Shown here in pieces: positions 7,754-15,695 of a DNA stretch of 64,000 nt. Both the position numbers and the translations under genes were made by a program. Under the pieces are notes generated by a model. It saw only the letters and a list, made by a program, of their open reading frames with translations. It was not told where the DNA came from and did no database searches. The stretch's first letter is position 1. Each line of letters starts with the position of its first letter. The DNA is from Nocardioides hwasunensis (GTDB lineage: Bacteria; Actinomycetota; Actinomycetes; Propionibacteriales; Nocardioidaceae): NCBI RefSeq assembly GCF_014779665.1, contig NZ_JACXYY010000008.1:62001-126000 (forward strand), read 5' to 3'.

Positions 7754-8116
7754 TCAGTCCCACTCGAGGCCCCCGCGACGCCACTCGTAGGCGTAGGCGA
7801 GCGAGAGGTTGAGGATGAACAGCACGACCGCGACGTAGCCGAACATGCCGAGCTGGTCGAAGTGGACCGCCCACGGCACGAGGAACATGATCTCGACGTC
7901 GAAGATGATGAACGTCATCGCGATCGTGTAGTAGCGCACGGGGATGGTGCGGTTGTTGCGTCCGGGGTCGTGGACCGGCTGGATGCCGCACTCGTAGGAG
8001 TCGACCTTGACCCGGTTGTAGCGCTTCGGTCCGACGACCGAGCTCATCAGCACCGAGCCCACGGCGAACAGGCCCGCGATCGCGGACAGCACGATCACCG
8101 GGGTGTAGAGCTCCAT
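7754..8116 (-). CDS. nuoA: NADH-quinone oxidoreductase subunit A, isolated from the nuo operon
   Basis: A 120-residue small membrane subunit of respiratory complex I with three predicted transmembrane helices (about 8-28, 68-90, 92-112). Diagnostic features are the conserved DSYECGIQP loop between helices 1 and 2 and RYYTIAMTFIIFDVEIMFL at the start of helix 2 (conserved Asp and Glu). ATG 8116 is preceded by GAGGAG; a GTG two codons upstream is possible. Unusually, nuoB does not follow: the stop runs into the convergent DUF1992 gene and the upstream neighbour is divergent, so this nuoA is monocistronic. It could be a second, paralogous NuoA or the sole copy displaced from its operon. Confidence 0.93.
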   Translation of the reverse strand: MELYTPVIVLSAIAGLFAVGSVLMSSVVGPKRYNRVKVDSYECGIQPVHDPGRNNRTIPVRYYTIAMTFIIFDVEIMFLVPWAVHFDQLGMFGYVAVVLFILNLSLAYAYEWRRGGLEWD

Positions 8117-8242
8117 CGTCACTCCTCGTGGCGGGCGGACGTCGTGGGGAGAGTCCTAGCAGGTCGGGGCAAACGATGGCCAACCCTGGCTCGAGAGATC
8201 CGTCATATCTGCGCGGCACCGAGCGGCGGTAGTTTGCCGCTC

Positions 8243-9325
8243 ATGCCTCGTACCGCCAAGGACTTCTTCGCCCCGCTCGCTGTCGGCGCACCCCAGCCGC
8301 TGCGCGAGATCCCCGCCCGCCCGAGCCGAGCGATCCACTTCTTCGACCCGGGCAACGAGAAGATGGCGGCTAAGGTCCCCGCCATGGTCGGCACCGTCGA
8401 CGTGCTGCTCGGCAACCTCGAGGACGCGGTCAAGGCGGAGAACAAGGAGAAGTCCCGCCAAGGCCTGCTCGACATCGGGAGGTCGACAGAGTTCGGTCCC
8501 ACCCAGTTCTGGACCCGGGTCAACTCCCTCGACAGCCCCTGGGGGCTCGACGACCTGACCACCCTCGTCACCGAGGTCGGCGACAAGCTCGACGTGATCA
8601 TGGTGCCGAAGGTGCAGGGCGCCGAGGACATCCACTACGTCGACCGGCTGCTCGCCCAGCTCGAGGCCAAGGCGGGCCTGACCCGGCCGATCCTCGTCCA
8701 CGCGATCCTCGAGACCGCACGCGGCGTGGCCAACGTCGAGGAGATCTGCGCGGCCAGCCCGCGGATGCAGGGGCTGTCCCTCGGACCAGCCGACCTCGCC
8801 GCGGACCGTCGGATGAAGACCACCCGCGTCGGCGGCGGCCACCCCGGCTACCTCGTGCGGCAGGACCCGCCCCGCAGCGACGCCGGCGAGACGCAGTACG
8901 ACGCCGACCGCACGACGTACCAGCAGGACCTGTGGCACTACACGATCGCCCGGATGGTCGACGCGTGCGCGATGCACGGGATCTACCCCTACTACGGGCC
9001 GTTCGGGGACATCGTGGACACCGTCGCGTGCGAGGACCAGTTCCGCAACGCGTTCCTCCTCGGGTGCGTCGGCGCGTGGAGCCTCCACCCGGCGCAGATC
9101 GCGATCGCCCACCGGGTCTTCTCGCCCAGCGTCGAGGACGTCGCGCACGCCCGCCGGGTGATCGCGGCGATGGGCGACGGCACCGGCGCGGTGATGATCG
9201 ACGGCAAGATGGAGGACGACGCCTCGGTGAAGCAGTGCCAGGTGATGGTCGCCCTGGCCGACGAGCTGGCGGCGATCGACCCCGAGCTGAAGAAGCAGTA
9301 CGACGCGATCTCGCTGGAGGCCTGA
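8243..9325 (+). CDS. HpcH/HpaI-family malyl-CoA / beta-methylmalyl-CoA lyase
   Basis: A 360-residue TIM-barrel lyase of the CitE/Mcl family. The closest recognisable role is L-malyl-CoA/beta-methylmalyl-CoA lyase, which condenses or cleaves glyoxylate with acetyl- or propionyl-CoA in the ethylmalonyl-CoA pathway. Features: HFFDPGNEKMAAKVPAM near the N-terminus, LGNLEDAV, MVPKVQGAED, the metal-binding glutamate in ILETARGVANVEEICA, and SLGPADLAADR. ATG 8243 was chosen because the reading frame extends far upstream only through non-coding sequence. The stop (TGA) is followed one base later by the ATG of the second lyase-family gene, so the pair is co-transcribed. Exact substrate is inferred from family resemblance, not visible residues. 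Confidence 0.86.
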   Translation: MPRTAKDFFAPLAVGAPQPLREIPARPSRAIHFFDPGNEKMAAKVPAMVGTVDVLLGNLEDAVKAENKEKSRQGLLDIGRSTEFGPTQFWTRVNSLDSPWGLDDLTTLVTEVGDKLDVIMVPKVQGAEDIHYVDRLLAQLEAKAGLTRPILVHAILETARGVANVEEICAASPRMQGLSLGPADLAADRRMKTTRVGGGHPGYLVRQDPPRSDAGETQYDADRTTYQQDLWHYTIARMVDACAMHGIYPYYGPFGDIVDTVACEDQFRNAFLLGCVGAWSLHPAQIAIAHRVFSPSVEDVAHARRVIAAMGDGTGAVMIDGKMEDDASVKQCQVMVALADELAAIDPELKKQYDAISLEA

Positions 9326-9326
9326 G

Positions 9327-10211
9327 ATGACTGCCCACTCGACGACACCGTTCACCCCGCTGCGCTCGGTGCTCTACATGCCGAGCTCCAACGAGCGCGC
9401 GCTCGAGAAGGCCAAGGCCATCGCGTGCGACGCGCTGATCCTCGACCTCGAGGACGCCGTCGCCCCCGACGCCAAGGCCTCGGCCCGCGAGGCGGCCGCC
9501 GCCGCTGCGGCCAGCGGTGACTACGGCCGTCGCACGGTCACGATCCGGGTCAACGGCATCGGCAGCGAGTGGCACGCCGCCGACCTCGTCGCCGCGGCCG
9601 CCGCCGGCCCCGACGCGGTCGTGGTGCCGAAGGTCAGCACCGCCGACGAGGTCCGCGGTCTGGCGACGGCGCTCGAGTGGGCGGGCGCGCCGGAGCACAC
9701 GAAGCTCTGGGCGATGATCGAGACACCCGAGGCGATCTTCAACGTGCGCGAGCTCGCGGCCGCCTCGCCGCGGTTGACCGCGCTGGTGCTCGGCACCAAC
9801 GACCTCGTCAAGGAGCTGTACGCCGAGCACGTCCCCGGTCGCGCGCCGATCCTGCCGAGCCTGCACACCACCCTCCTCGCCGGACGCGCCGCCGGGATCG
9901 CGGTGATCGACGGCGTCTACAACGACGTGAAGGACACCGAGGGCTTCCTCGCCGAGTGCACGCAGGGCCGCCAGATGGGCTTCGACGGCAAGACGCTGGT
10001 CCACCCCGGCCAGGTCGAGGGCGCCAACACCGCCTTCGCCCCCAGCGAGCAGGCGGTCGACGACGCGAGGGGCCTGATCGCCGCGTTCGAGGACGGCAAG
10101 GGCGCCGGGGTGGTGACCTACAACGGCAGGATGATCGAGAACCTCCACGTGGAGTCGGCCCGCCGGACGCTGTCGATCCACGACGCCATCGGCGCCCTGA
10201 GCGCTGACTGA
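9327..10211 (+). CDS. CitE-like HpcH/HpaI family lyase or malyl-CoA thioesterase
   Basis: A 294-residue second member of the CitE/HpcH family. The N-terminus LRSVLYMPSSNERALEKA and LILDLEDAVAPDAK are CitE hallmarks; metal-binding Glu lies in AMIETPEAIFNV and a CoA-site region in GFDGKTLVHPGQVE. Proteins of this size next to an Mcl1-type lyase are often the (3S)-malyl-CoA thioesterase (Mcl2) that hydrolyses malyl-CoA to malate and CoA, giving a malate-synthase-like reaction in two steps; that role is inference from pairing. ATG 9327 lies one base after the upstream stop. Alternative activities are citryl-CoA or citramalyl-CoA lyase. Confidence 0.85.
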   Translation: MTAHSTTPFTPLRSVLYMPSSNERALEKAKAIACDALILDLEDAVAPDAKASAREAAAAAAASGDYGRRTVTIRVNGIGSEWHAADLVAAAAAGPDAVVVPKVSTADEVRGLATALEWAGAPEHTKLWAMIETPEAIFNVRELAAASPRLTALVLGTNDLVKELYAEHVPGRAPILPSLHTTLLAGRAAGIAVIDGVYNDVKDTEGFLAECTQGRQMGFDGKTLVHPGQVEGANTAFAPSEQAVDDARGLIAAFEDGKGAGVVTYNGRMIENLHVESARRTLSIHDAIGALSAD

Positions 10212-10314
10212 AGTATTTCACCCGCAGGGATGTGCTGACTTCCCAAATCGTAGGGGTGACGGGCACAGTGTTCTGGCCGCCCAAGATGTGGGTGGCATAA
10301 GGAGGCTAGACAAC

Positions 10315-10461
10315 ATGGTTGTCCTCGGACTGATCCTGCTCATCATCGGACTGCTCGTCTCATCGGCGAAGATCCTGGTCACCATCGGCCTGATCCTCAT
10401 CGTGGTCGGCCTGGTGCTCAACTTCGTCCCGATCGGCGGCTCGAGCCGCCGGGTCTTCTAG
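10315..10461 (+). CDS. Small two-helix membrane protein, 48 residues
   Basis: A short ORF with an excellent Shine-Dalgarno (AAGGAGG, nine bases before ATG 10315). The 48-residue product is almost entirely hydrophobic: helix 1 about residues 2-20, a short Ser/Lys turn, helix 2 about 20-40, then a GGSSRRVF tail. It resembles the many tiny two-TM actinobacterial membrane proteins of unknown function. It lies alone between the CitE-like gene (103 bp upstream) and a strong hairpin terminator, so it is probably monocistronic. No function can be assigned. Confidence 0.75.
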   Translation: MVVLGLILLIIGLLVSSAKILVTIGLILIVVGLVLNFVPIGGSSRRVF

Positions 10462-10480
10462 CGGCGAAGCGCCTTCTGAC

Positions 10481-10511
10481 GGGCCTCGGACACCTCGGGT
10501 GTCCGGGGCCC
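10481..10511. terminator. Strong 14-bp stem hairpin between convergent genes
   Basis: Left arm 10481-10494 (GGGCCTCGGACACC) pairs with 10498-10511 (GGTGTCCGGGGCCC) over 14 bp with one wobble and a 3-nt loop. It lies 19 bp after the stop of the mini membrane gene and 14 bp from the stop of the convergent GDPD gene, so it can terminate both. No U-tract is needed in such GC-rich genomes. Confidence 0.75.
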
Positions 10512-10525
10512 GCGTGCGTCTCGGG

Positions 10526-12325
10526 TCACGACCGCGGGCCGAGGATCCGCAGCACACCCTCGAGCACCTGGCCGACCGGGCTGCCGATGTCGGCGCCGAG
10601 GTCGCGGTCGGTGACCGCGACGCCGACCTGGTCGGTGATCAGTCCATCGATCCCGCGACGCAGGTAGTCGCGGATCAGGCCGGGGTCGTTGACGGTCCAC
10701 ACCCAGACGGCCTTGCTCGCGTCGCGGCCCTCGCGACCGAGGCGGTCGGAGTAGGACCAGTCCTCCACCACGACGAAGTCCGCCGTCGTCCTCGGGAGCG
10801 CGCCGATGTTGAAGGGCACGACGTAGCCCACGTCGATGTCGGGCAGCAGCTCGCCCACCTGCTCGACGAGGTCGCGGTCGAGCGACTGCACGAGCCAGTC
10901 GTCGGGGACCTCGAGCGCCTCCAGGTCGGCGACGAACCGCTCGGCGAAGCCGGGGGCCTCGTGCCCGTGCGGCTTCAGCTCGATGAGCAGCCGCACGCCG
11001 AGCTGCTTCGCGCGGTCGGCGTACTCCGCGAACGAGGGCAGCGGCGCCTCGTGCCCGCCCTGGCGCAGCGTCGTGCCGACGAGGTCGTCGAAGTCCTCGT
11101 CCCAGGCATCGACGTCCTCCCCTGCGAGGCGCGACAGGTTCACGTCGTGCATCACCACGAGCTGCTGGTCCTTCGTCTCCAGCACGTCCAGCTCGACCAC
11201 GTCGGCACCCGCGGAGGCCGCCGCCTCGAGTGCCGGGACGGTGTTCTCGACCGCCTCCTCGGTGTAGCCGCGGTGCCCGACGACCACGGTGGCAGCAGGA
11301 TCGCGCGCCGAGCGGATGTCCGAGGCGTGCGCGTAGGTCCCGACGACCAGGAAGCCCGCCGACACGACCACCGCGAGGCCTGCCACGAGGGCGCGGGTGC
11401 GGCTGCGCAGCCGTCGCACGGGTACGTCGGGCTCGTCGGCGAGGTCGCGCTCCCAGGCGACCAGCCAGAGGGTCACCCAGGCCGCGGCGATGCCGAGCGC
11501 CAGGAAGCGGCCGAGGTCGACGACCGCGAGCGAGAAGCCAGGCCACCAGGCACTCTCGTCGCCACCGACCGTGCTGGCGAGCGCCGTGACCAGGACGGCC
11601 AGGCCGGAGATGACCGCAAGCACGGCGACGAGAACGACGACGACCGCCACGAGCGTGACCGCTGGCCGCCACGGCACCCAGCCGGTGGCTCGGAAGCTGT
11701 CGCGCATCGCGCCGGGCAGGCCCCGATCGGAGCCGAGGAAGATCGCGAGCGTGAGGATCATCCGCAGCGCGAGGTAGACGATCGCGGCGTTGAGCAACCA
11801 CCAGGCGATCGCTCCGCCGGTCGTCTTGGTCAGCTCACCGCTGATGAAGGCGGGCACCGCGACGTGGGTGGTGAGACCGCTGGTCACCCCGACGTTGGCC
11901 AGCGGGAGGAGGAAGACGGCGTAGACCGCGAACAGCAGGACCGAGCGGACGTCGAGCTTGCGCGCGGCCTGCCGGAAGTCGGCCGCCAGACCACGCACGC
12001 TGAGGTTCTCGCCCTGCAGGTGCCGCTGGGCCGCGAGGGTCAGCACGGCCAGCTCGGCGAAGATGAGGACGACCGCCACGGTCGAGAAGACGACGAGCAC
12101 CAGCAGCGTGAGCGGACTGGTGGCGACCGCTCGCAGCGAGTCGGTGTTGACCGCTCCCGTGTCGACGGTGTCGAGCACGAGGTCGAAGAGGCGACCGAGC
12201 GCCGGCAGTCCGAGCCCCACCACGAAGGCGTTCACGAGCGCGACGATCGAGAGGTAGCCGAGCAGGTGCCGACGCAGGACCCGGGTCGCGACCCGGTGCG
12301 GAGGCGCGTCGGTCAGCAGTTCCAC
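10526..12325 (-). CDS. Membrane-anchored glycerophosphodiester phosphodiesterase
   Basis: A 599-residue protein with a polytopic N-terminal half (about seven hydrophobic stretches, residues 20-325) and a C-terminal GDPD domain of the PLC-like TIM-barrel type. The catalytic region begins with VVVGHRGYTEEAVENT near residue 335, continues with VVELDVLETKDQQLVVMHD (metal-binding Glu/Asp and second catalytic His) and IELKPHGHE, and ends with VWVWTVNDPGLIRDYLRRG. It hydrolyses glycerophosphodiesters or lipid glycerophosphodiester headgroups, probably at the outer membrane face. GTG 12325 is the only plausible start; the longer frame reads into the M48 protease region. It follows the M48 gene on the same strand after 35 bp. 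Confidence 0.88.
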   Translation of the reverse strand: MELLTDAPPHRVATRVLRRHLLGYLSIVALVNAFVVGLGLPALGRLFDLVLDTVDTGAVNTDSLRAVATSPLTLLVLVVFSTVAVVLIFAELAVLTLAAQRHLQGENLSVRGLAADFRQAARKLDVRSVLLFAVYAVFLLPLANVGVTSGLTTHVAVPAFISGELTKTTGGAIAWWLLNAAIVYLALRMILTLAIFLGSDRGLPGAMRDSFRATGWVPWRPAVTLVAVVVVLVAVLAVISGLAVLVTALASTVGGDESAWWPGFSLAVVDLGRFLALGIAAAWVTLWLVAWERDLADEPDVPVRRLRSRTRALVAGLAVVVSAGFLVVGTYAHASDIRSARDPAATVVVGHRGYTEEAVENTVPALEAAASAGADVVELDVLETKDQQLVVMHDVNLSRLAGEDVDAWDEDFDDLVGTTLRQGGHEAPLPSFAEYADRAKQLGVRLLIELKPHGHEAPGFAERFVADLEALEVPDDWLVQSLDRDLVEQVGELLPDIDVGYVVPFNIGALPRTTADFVVVEDWSYSDRLGREGRDASKAVWVWTVNDPGLIRDYLRRGIDGLITDQVGVAVTDRDLGADIGSPVGQVLEGVLRILGPRS

Positions 12326-12360
12326 CGGACCATCATGGCCCACCGCGCACCGACGTGCGA

Positions 12361-13395
12361 TCAGGCGACGTCGCCGCCACCGCGGCGGAAGCGGTCGTTG
12401 AGCCAGCCGCTGGCCTGGCCCATCCAGCCGGCGAGGTCGTGCACGAGCCTGCCCAGGGTGTCCTGGGTGCGCTCGAAGGCGTCGGAGTAGCTCGCCGCAG
12501 CCTCCTGCGCGGCGTCGCTCACCGAGGCGGTGTCGTCGTCGGCGCGGCGCGGGTAGTCGCCGCCGAGGATGGCCGTGTAGGCGCCGGTGTCGATCCAGCG
12601 GCGCAGCTCGGTGGCGCGCACGACCGCGAACGGGTGGGTCTGCTGCTGGAGCAGCGAGAGCTTGATGAGCGACTCGCGCACGTCGCCGCCCTCGTCGTAC
12701 TCCGCTCCCTGCTGGAGGAACGAGGTGACGTCGAGCTCGTCGAGCGTGCCGCCGCTCGCGAGCTTCATGTGGGTGCGCAGCGCGGCGGTCGGGTCCTGGC
12801 TGGCGAGCAGGCCGGCGCGGTCGGCCGACAGCTCGGCCTTGCGCGACCACTCCAGCAGCCCGACGGTCACCATCCGGATGCCGATCGCGCCGCCGGGGAT
12901 CGCGTTCAGCAGACCGCCGAGCCCGAGCAGGCGCATCAGCAGCGTGCGGTAGACCGCGTGGCCGCTGATCGCGTGGCCGAGCTCGTGGCCGATCACGAAG
13001 CGCAGCTCGTCATCGTCGAGGTGGTGCACGAGGCCGGAGGACAGCATGATGATCGGCTTGTCCATGCCGATGGTCAGGGCGTTGAGCCTTGGGTCGGCCT
13101 GGACGTACATCTCGGGCAGGACCTCGGTGTCGAGGCTGCGGCCGACCTCCGCCAGCAGCCGGTGCAGCCGCTCGAACTGCCGCTCGTCGACGCGCACCGC
13201 CGAGCCGAGCAGGGTCAGCCGCCACGCGCGCTCACGGAACACCCCCGACATCGTCTTCAGCAGCACGTCGAAGCCCTTGAGCTTGCGCAGGGCGACGAGC
13301 GCACCCCTGTCGGCGGGGTGCTCCCACGCCCGCGAGCTGATGTCGGTCAGTACGACGCGCGAGCGCGCCGGCTTCTTCTTGTCCCCCGATGCCAT
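12361..13395 (-). CDS. M48-family zinc metalloprotease
   Basis: A 344-residue protease with HELGH at residues 137-141 (zinc ligands and catalytic Glu) preceded by LDDDELRFVIG; the third ligand lies in the WSRKAELSADRAGLL region (Glu). This is the HtpX/Ste24-like M48 arrangement. A hydrophobic segment around 155-185 could anchor it, but unlike HtpX there are no N-terminal TM helices, so it looks cytoplasmic or peripheral. ATG 13395 gives MASGDKKK. The C-terminal 70 residues are Asp/Ala/Arg rich and of unknown role. It lies upstream of the GDPD gene in the same direction; substrate unknown. Confidence 0.9.
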   Translation of the reverse strand: MASGDKKKPARSRVVLTDISSRAWEHPADRGALVALRKLKGFDVLLKTMSGVFRERAWRLTLLGSAVRVDERQFERLHRLLAEVGRSLDTEVLPEMYVQADPRLNALTIGMDKPIIMLSSGLVHHLDDDELRFVIGHELGHAISGHAVYRTLLMRLLGLGGLLNAIPGGAIGIRMVTVGLLEWSRKAELSADRAGLLASQDPTAALRTHMKLASGGTLDELDVTSFLQQGAEYDEGGDVRESLIKLSLLQQQTHPFAVVRATELRRWIDTGAYTAILGGDYPRRADDDTASVSDAAQEAAASYSDAFERTQDTLGRLVHDLAGWMGQASGWLNDRFRRGGGDVA

Positions 13396-13452
13396 GGCCG
13401 CATCCTCGCCGATCGGGCCAAGAAAGTCAGCGCTTCGAATGTCTCGGGCACC

Positions 13453-13486
13453 ACGGCCCGCTCGACCATGCCCGTGGACGGGCCGT
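13453..13486. terminator. Hairpin overlapping the hutU stop codon
   Basis: ACGGCCCG (13453-13460) pairs with CGGGCCGT (13479-13486) with an 18-nt loop, immediately downstream of the hutU stop on the minus strand. It is a possible terminator of the hut transcript. Confidence 0.4.
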
Positions 13487-15213
13487 CAGCCGCGGCGCAC
13501 CGGAGCCACCGGGATGGTCACGCCTCGCTCGTCGGCGACCTCGATCGCGCGGTCGTAGCCCGCGTCGACGTGGCGGATCACGCCCATGCCCGGGTCGTTG
13601 GTCAGCACGCGCTCGATCTTCTCCGCGGCGAGGTCGGTGCCGTCGGCGACGGTGACCTGACCGGCGTGGAGCGAGCGGCCGATGCCGACGCCCCCGCCGT
13701 GGTGGAACGAGACCCACGTCGCGCCGGATGCGGTGTTGACCAGGGCGTTGAGGATCGCCCAGTCGGCGATGGCGTCCGAGCCGTCGAGCATCGACTCGGT
13801 CTCGCGGTAGGGGGATGCCACCGAGCCGCAGTCGAGGTGGTCACGCCCGATCACGATCGGCGCGGTGAGCTCGCCGCTGGCCACCATCTCGTTGAACCTC
13901 GCGCCGGCCTTCGCGCGGTCGCCGTAGCCCAGCCAGCAGATGCGTGCCGGCAGTCCTTGGAACTGCACGCGCTCGGCCGCCATGTCGAGCCACGTGTGGA
14001 GCCGGGCGTACTCCGGCTTCTCGTCGGCCGGGAACAGCTCCTTGATCGCGCGGTCGGTCGCGGCGATGTCGGCGGGGTCGCCGGACAGCGCGGCCCACCG
14101 GAACGGCCCCTTCCCCTCGCAGAAGAGGGGGCGGATGTAGGCCGGCACGAAGCCGGGGAACTCGAACGCCCGGTCGTAGCCGCCCTTGCGGGCCTCGTCG
14201 CGGATCGAGTTGCCGTAGTCGAAGACCTCGGCACCCGCGTCCTGGAACTCCACCATCGCGCGGACGTGGCGGGCCATCGACTCCTGGCTGCGCTTGGTGA
14301 ACCCGCGCGGGTCGTCGGTGCGCTCGCGCTCCCAGTCGTCGTACGCAGTCCCGGCGGGGAGGTAGAACAGCGGGTCGTGCGCGGAGGTCTGGTCGGTGAC
14401 GATGTCGACGAGCGGTCCGTCCCCGGCCTCGCCGCGGTCGAGGTGGCGCTCGAGCAGCTCGGGCAGGAGGTCGGCGGCGTTGCCGAGCACGCCGATCGAC
14501 AGGGCGCGACGCTCGTCTCGGGCCTCGAGGGCGAGGTCGATCGCGTGGTCGAGGTCGCGCGCCTGGACGTCGAGGTAGCGGGTCTCGAGGCGCCGGTCGA
14601 TGCGGTGCTGGTCGACCTCGATGCAGATCACCACGCCGTCGTTCATGGTCACGGCCAGCGGCTGCGCGCCGCCCATGCCGCCGAGGCCGGCGGTGACGGT
14701 GATCGTGCCGGCGAGGGACCCGTTGAACCTCTTGTCCGCGATCGCGGCGAAGGTCTCGAACGTGCCCTGGAGGATGCCCTGGGTGCCGATGTAGATCCAC
14801 GACCCGGCGGTCATCTGGCCGTACATCGTCAGGCCGAGGTCCTCCAGCCGACGGAACTCCTCCCAGTTGGCCCAGTCGCCGACCAGGTTGGAGTTGGCGA
14901 TCAGCACGCGCGGCGCCCACTCGTGGGTGCGCATCACGCCGACCGGCTTGCCCGACTGCACGAGCAGCGTCTCGTCGGACTCCAGCTCGCGCAGCGTGCG
15001 GACGAGGGCGTCGTAGGCCTCCCAGCTGCGCGCGGCCTTGCCCGTGCCGCCGTAGACGACGAGGTCCGCGGGTGCCTCGGCGTTGTCGGGGTCGAGGTTG
15101 TTCATCAGCATCCGCAGCGGCGCCTCGGTCTGCCACGACTTCGCGGTCAGCTCGGTGCCGCGCGCGGCGCGGATGGGGAGGCGGTGGTTGCCGTGAGGAG
15201 CGTCCGTGGTCAT
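13486..15213 (-). CDS. hutU: Urocanate hydratase
   Basis: NAD+-dependent enzyme (575 residues) converting urocanate to imidazolonepropionate, second step of histidine degradation, cytoplasmic. Signatures: EAPLRMLMNNLDPD near the N-terminus, VYGGTGKAARSWEAY, MTAGSWIYIGTQGILQGT, TAGLGGMGGAQP (Rossmann-type Gly-rich NAD site), GYGDRAKAGARFNEMV and WVSFHHGGGVGIG. The SFHHGGGVG stretch is part of the active-site signature. ATG 15213 gives MTTDAPHG and matches the usual family length; a 40-residue upstream extension is unlikely. hutH lies upstream on the same strand with one small ORF between, so hutH and hutU probably form a hut operon. Confidence 0.97.
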   Translation of the reverse strand: MTTDAPHGNHRLPIRAARGTELTAKSWQTEAPLRMLMNNLDPDNAEAPADLVVYGGTGKAARSWEAYDALVRTLRELESDETLLVQSGKPVGVMRTHEWAPRVLIANSNLVGDWANWEEFRRLEDLGLTMYGQMTAGSWIYIGTQGILQGTFETFAAIADKRFNGSLAGTITVTAGLGGMGGAQPLAVTMNDGVVICIEVDQHRIDRRLETRYLDVQARDLDHAIDLALEARDERRALSIGVLGNAADLLPELLERHLDRGEAGDGPLVDIVTDQTSAHDPLFYLPAGTAYDDWERERTDDPRGFTKRSQESMARHVRAMVEFQDAGAEVFDYGNSIRDEARKGGYDRAFEFPGFVPAYIRPLFCEGKGPFRWAALSGDPADIAATDRAIKELFPADEKPEYARLHTWLDMAAERVQFQGLPARICWLGYGDRAKAGARFNEMVASGELTAPIVIGRDHLDCGSVASPYRETESMLDGSDAIADWAILNALVNTASGATWVSFHHGGGVGIGRSLHAGQVTVADGTDLAAEKIERVLTNDPGMGVIRHVDAGYDRAIEVADERGVTIPVAPVRRG

Positions 15214-15310
15214 GCACTCATGAAAGCGCTGCAGCGTCATCGACCGAAAGAGGTCGACCCGAGACACGGTCTGTGATCCGAGACTGGCTCGGCGGCCACG
15301 CTCTCGCTGG

Positions 15311-15667
15311 TCAACGACTCCTGTTACGTGCACGAGCCCACGCCCGCGCGGATCTCATCAGCTCGTCGCGAGTGATGTAGGTGTCGTTCGGTCGCAGGTG
15401 TGGACGCACCTGGGTCACGCCGTTGGAGCACAAGGCGTCGTTGTGCCAGTTGTCGTCCATCGTGGGCGACCACCAGCACCTCCAGAGAGGAGCAGCCGCG
15501 GGTGCCACTTGGGCTCGCGCACTCTCGGTTCCCGACGATGCCTGCGCCGCGGCTCCGGACCCGGGCGCGGCGAGGATCACGACCAGGATGGTCCCGCACA
15601 GGCTTGCTCTCACGAGACGCACCGTAGTGCCGACCGCGAGCCCCGTCTGCAGAACAGCACTACTCAT
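15311..15667 (-). CDS. Small putative secreted protein between hutH and hutU
   Basis: A 118-residue ORF (start 15667 or a GTG near residue 15). The N-terminal 43 residues look like a signal peptide (hydrophobic SLCGTILVVILAAPGSG with an AAAQA cleavage site). The mature part of about 75 residues has two Cys (WRCWW and ALCSNG), several Trp, and an alpha-helical basic tail (RDELMRSARAWARARNRSR). It starts 28 bp after the hutH stop and ends 97 bp before hutU. No family is recognised. It is unclear whether it belongs to histidine metabolism or has been inserted into the hut locus. Neither start has a convincing ribosome-binding site, so confidence is moderate. Confidence 0.5.
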   Translation of the reverse strand: MSSAVLQTGLAVGTTVRLVRASLCGTILVVILAAPGSGAAAQASSGTESARAQVAPAAAPLWRCWWSPTMDDNWHNDALCSNGVTQVRPHLRPNDTYITRDELMRSARAWARARNRSR

Positions 15668-15695
15668 CGGTACGGCGGGGTAATGCCTTGCGGCG

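Noticed and set aside
6851..8242. A long N-terminal extension of the malyl-CoA lyase gene
   Set aside because: The extension runs through the VanX-like gene, DUF1992 and nuoA on other frames or strands; the family-matching start is 8243.
12355..15276. A 973-codon plus-strand open frame
   Set aside because: It is antisense to the M48 protease and hutU genes, which have clear catalytic motifs. Its sequence is compositionally shadow-like with no domain.
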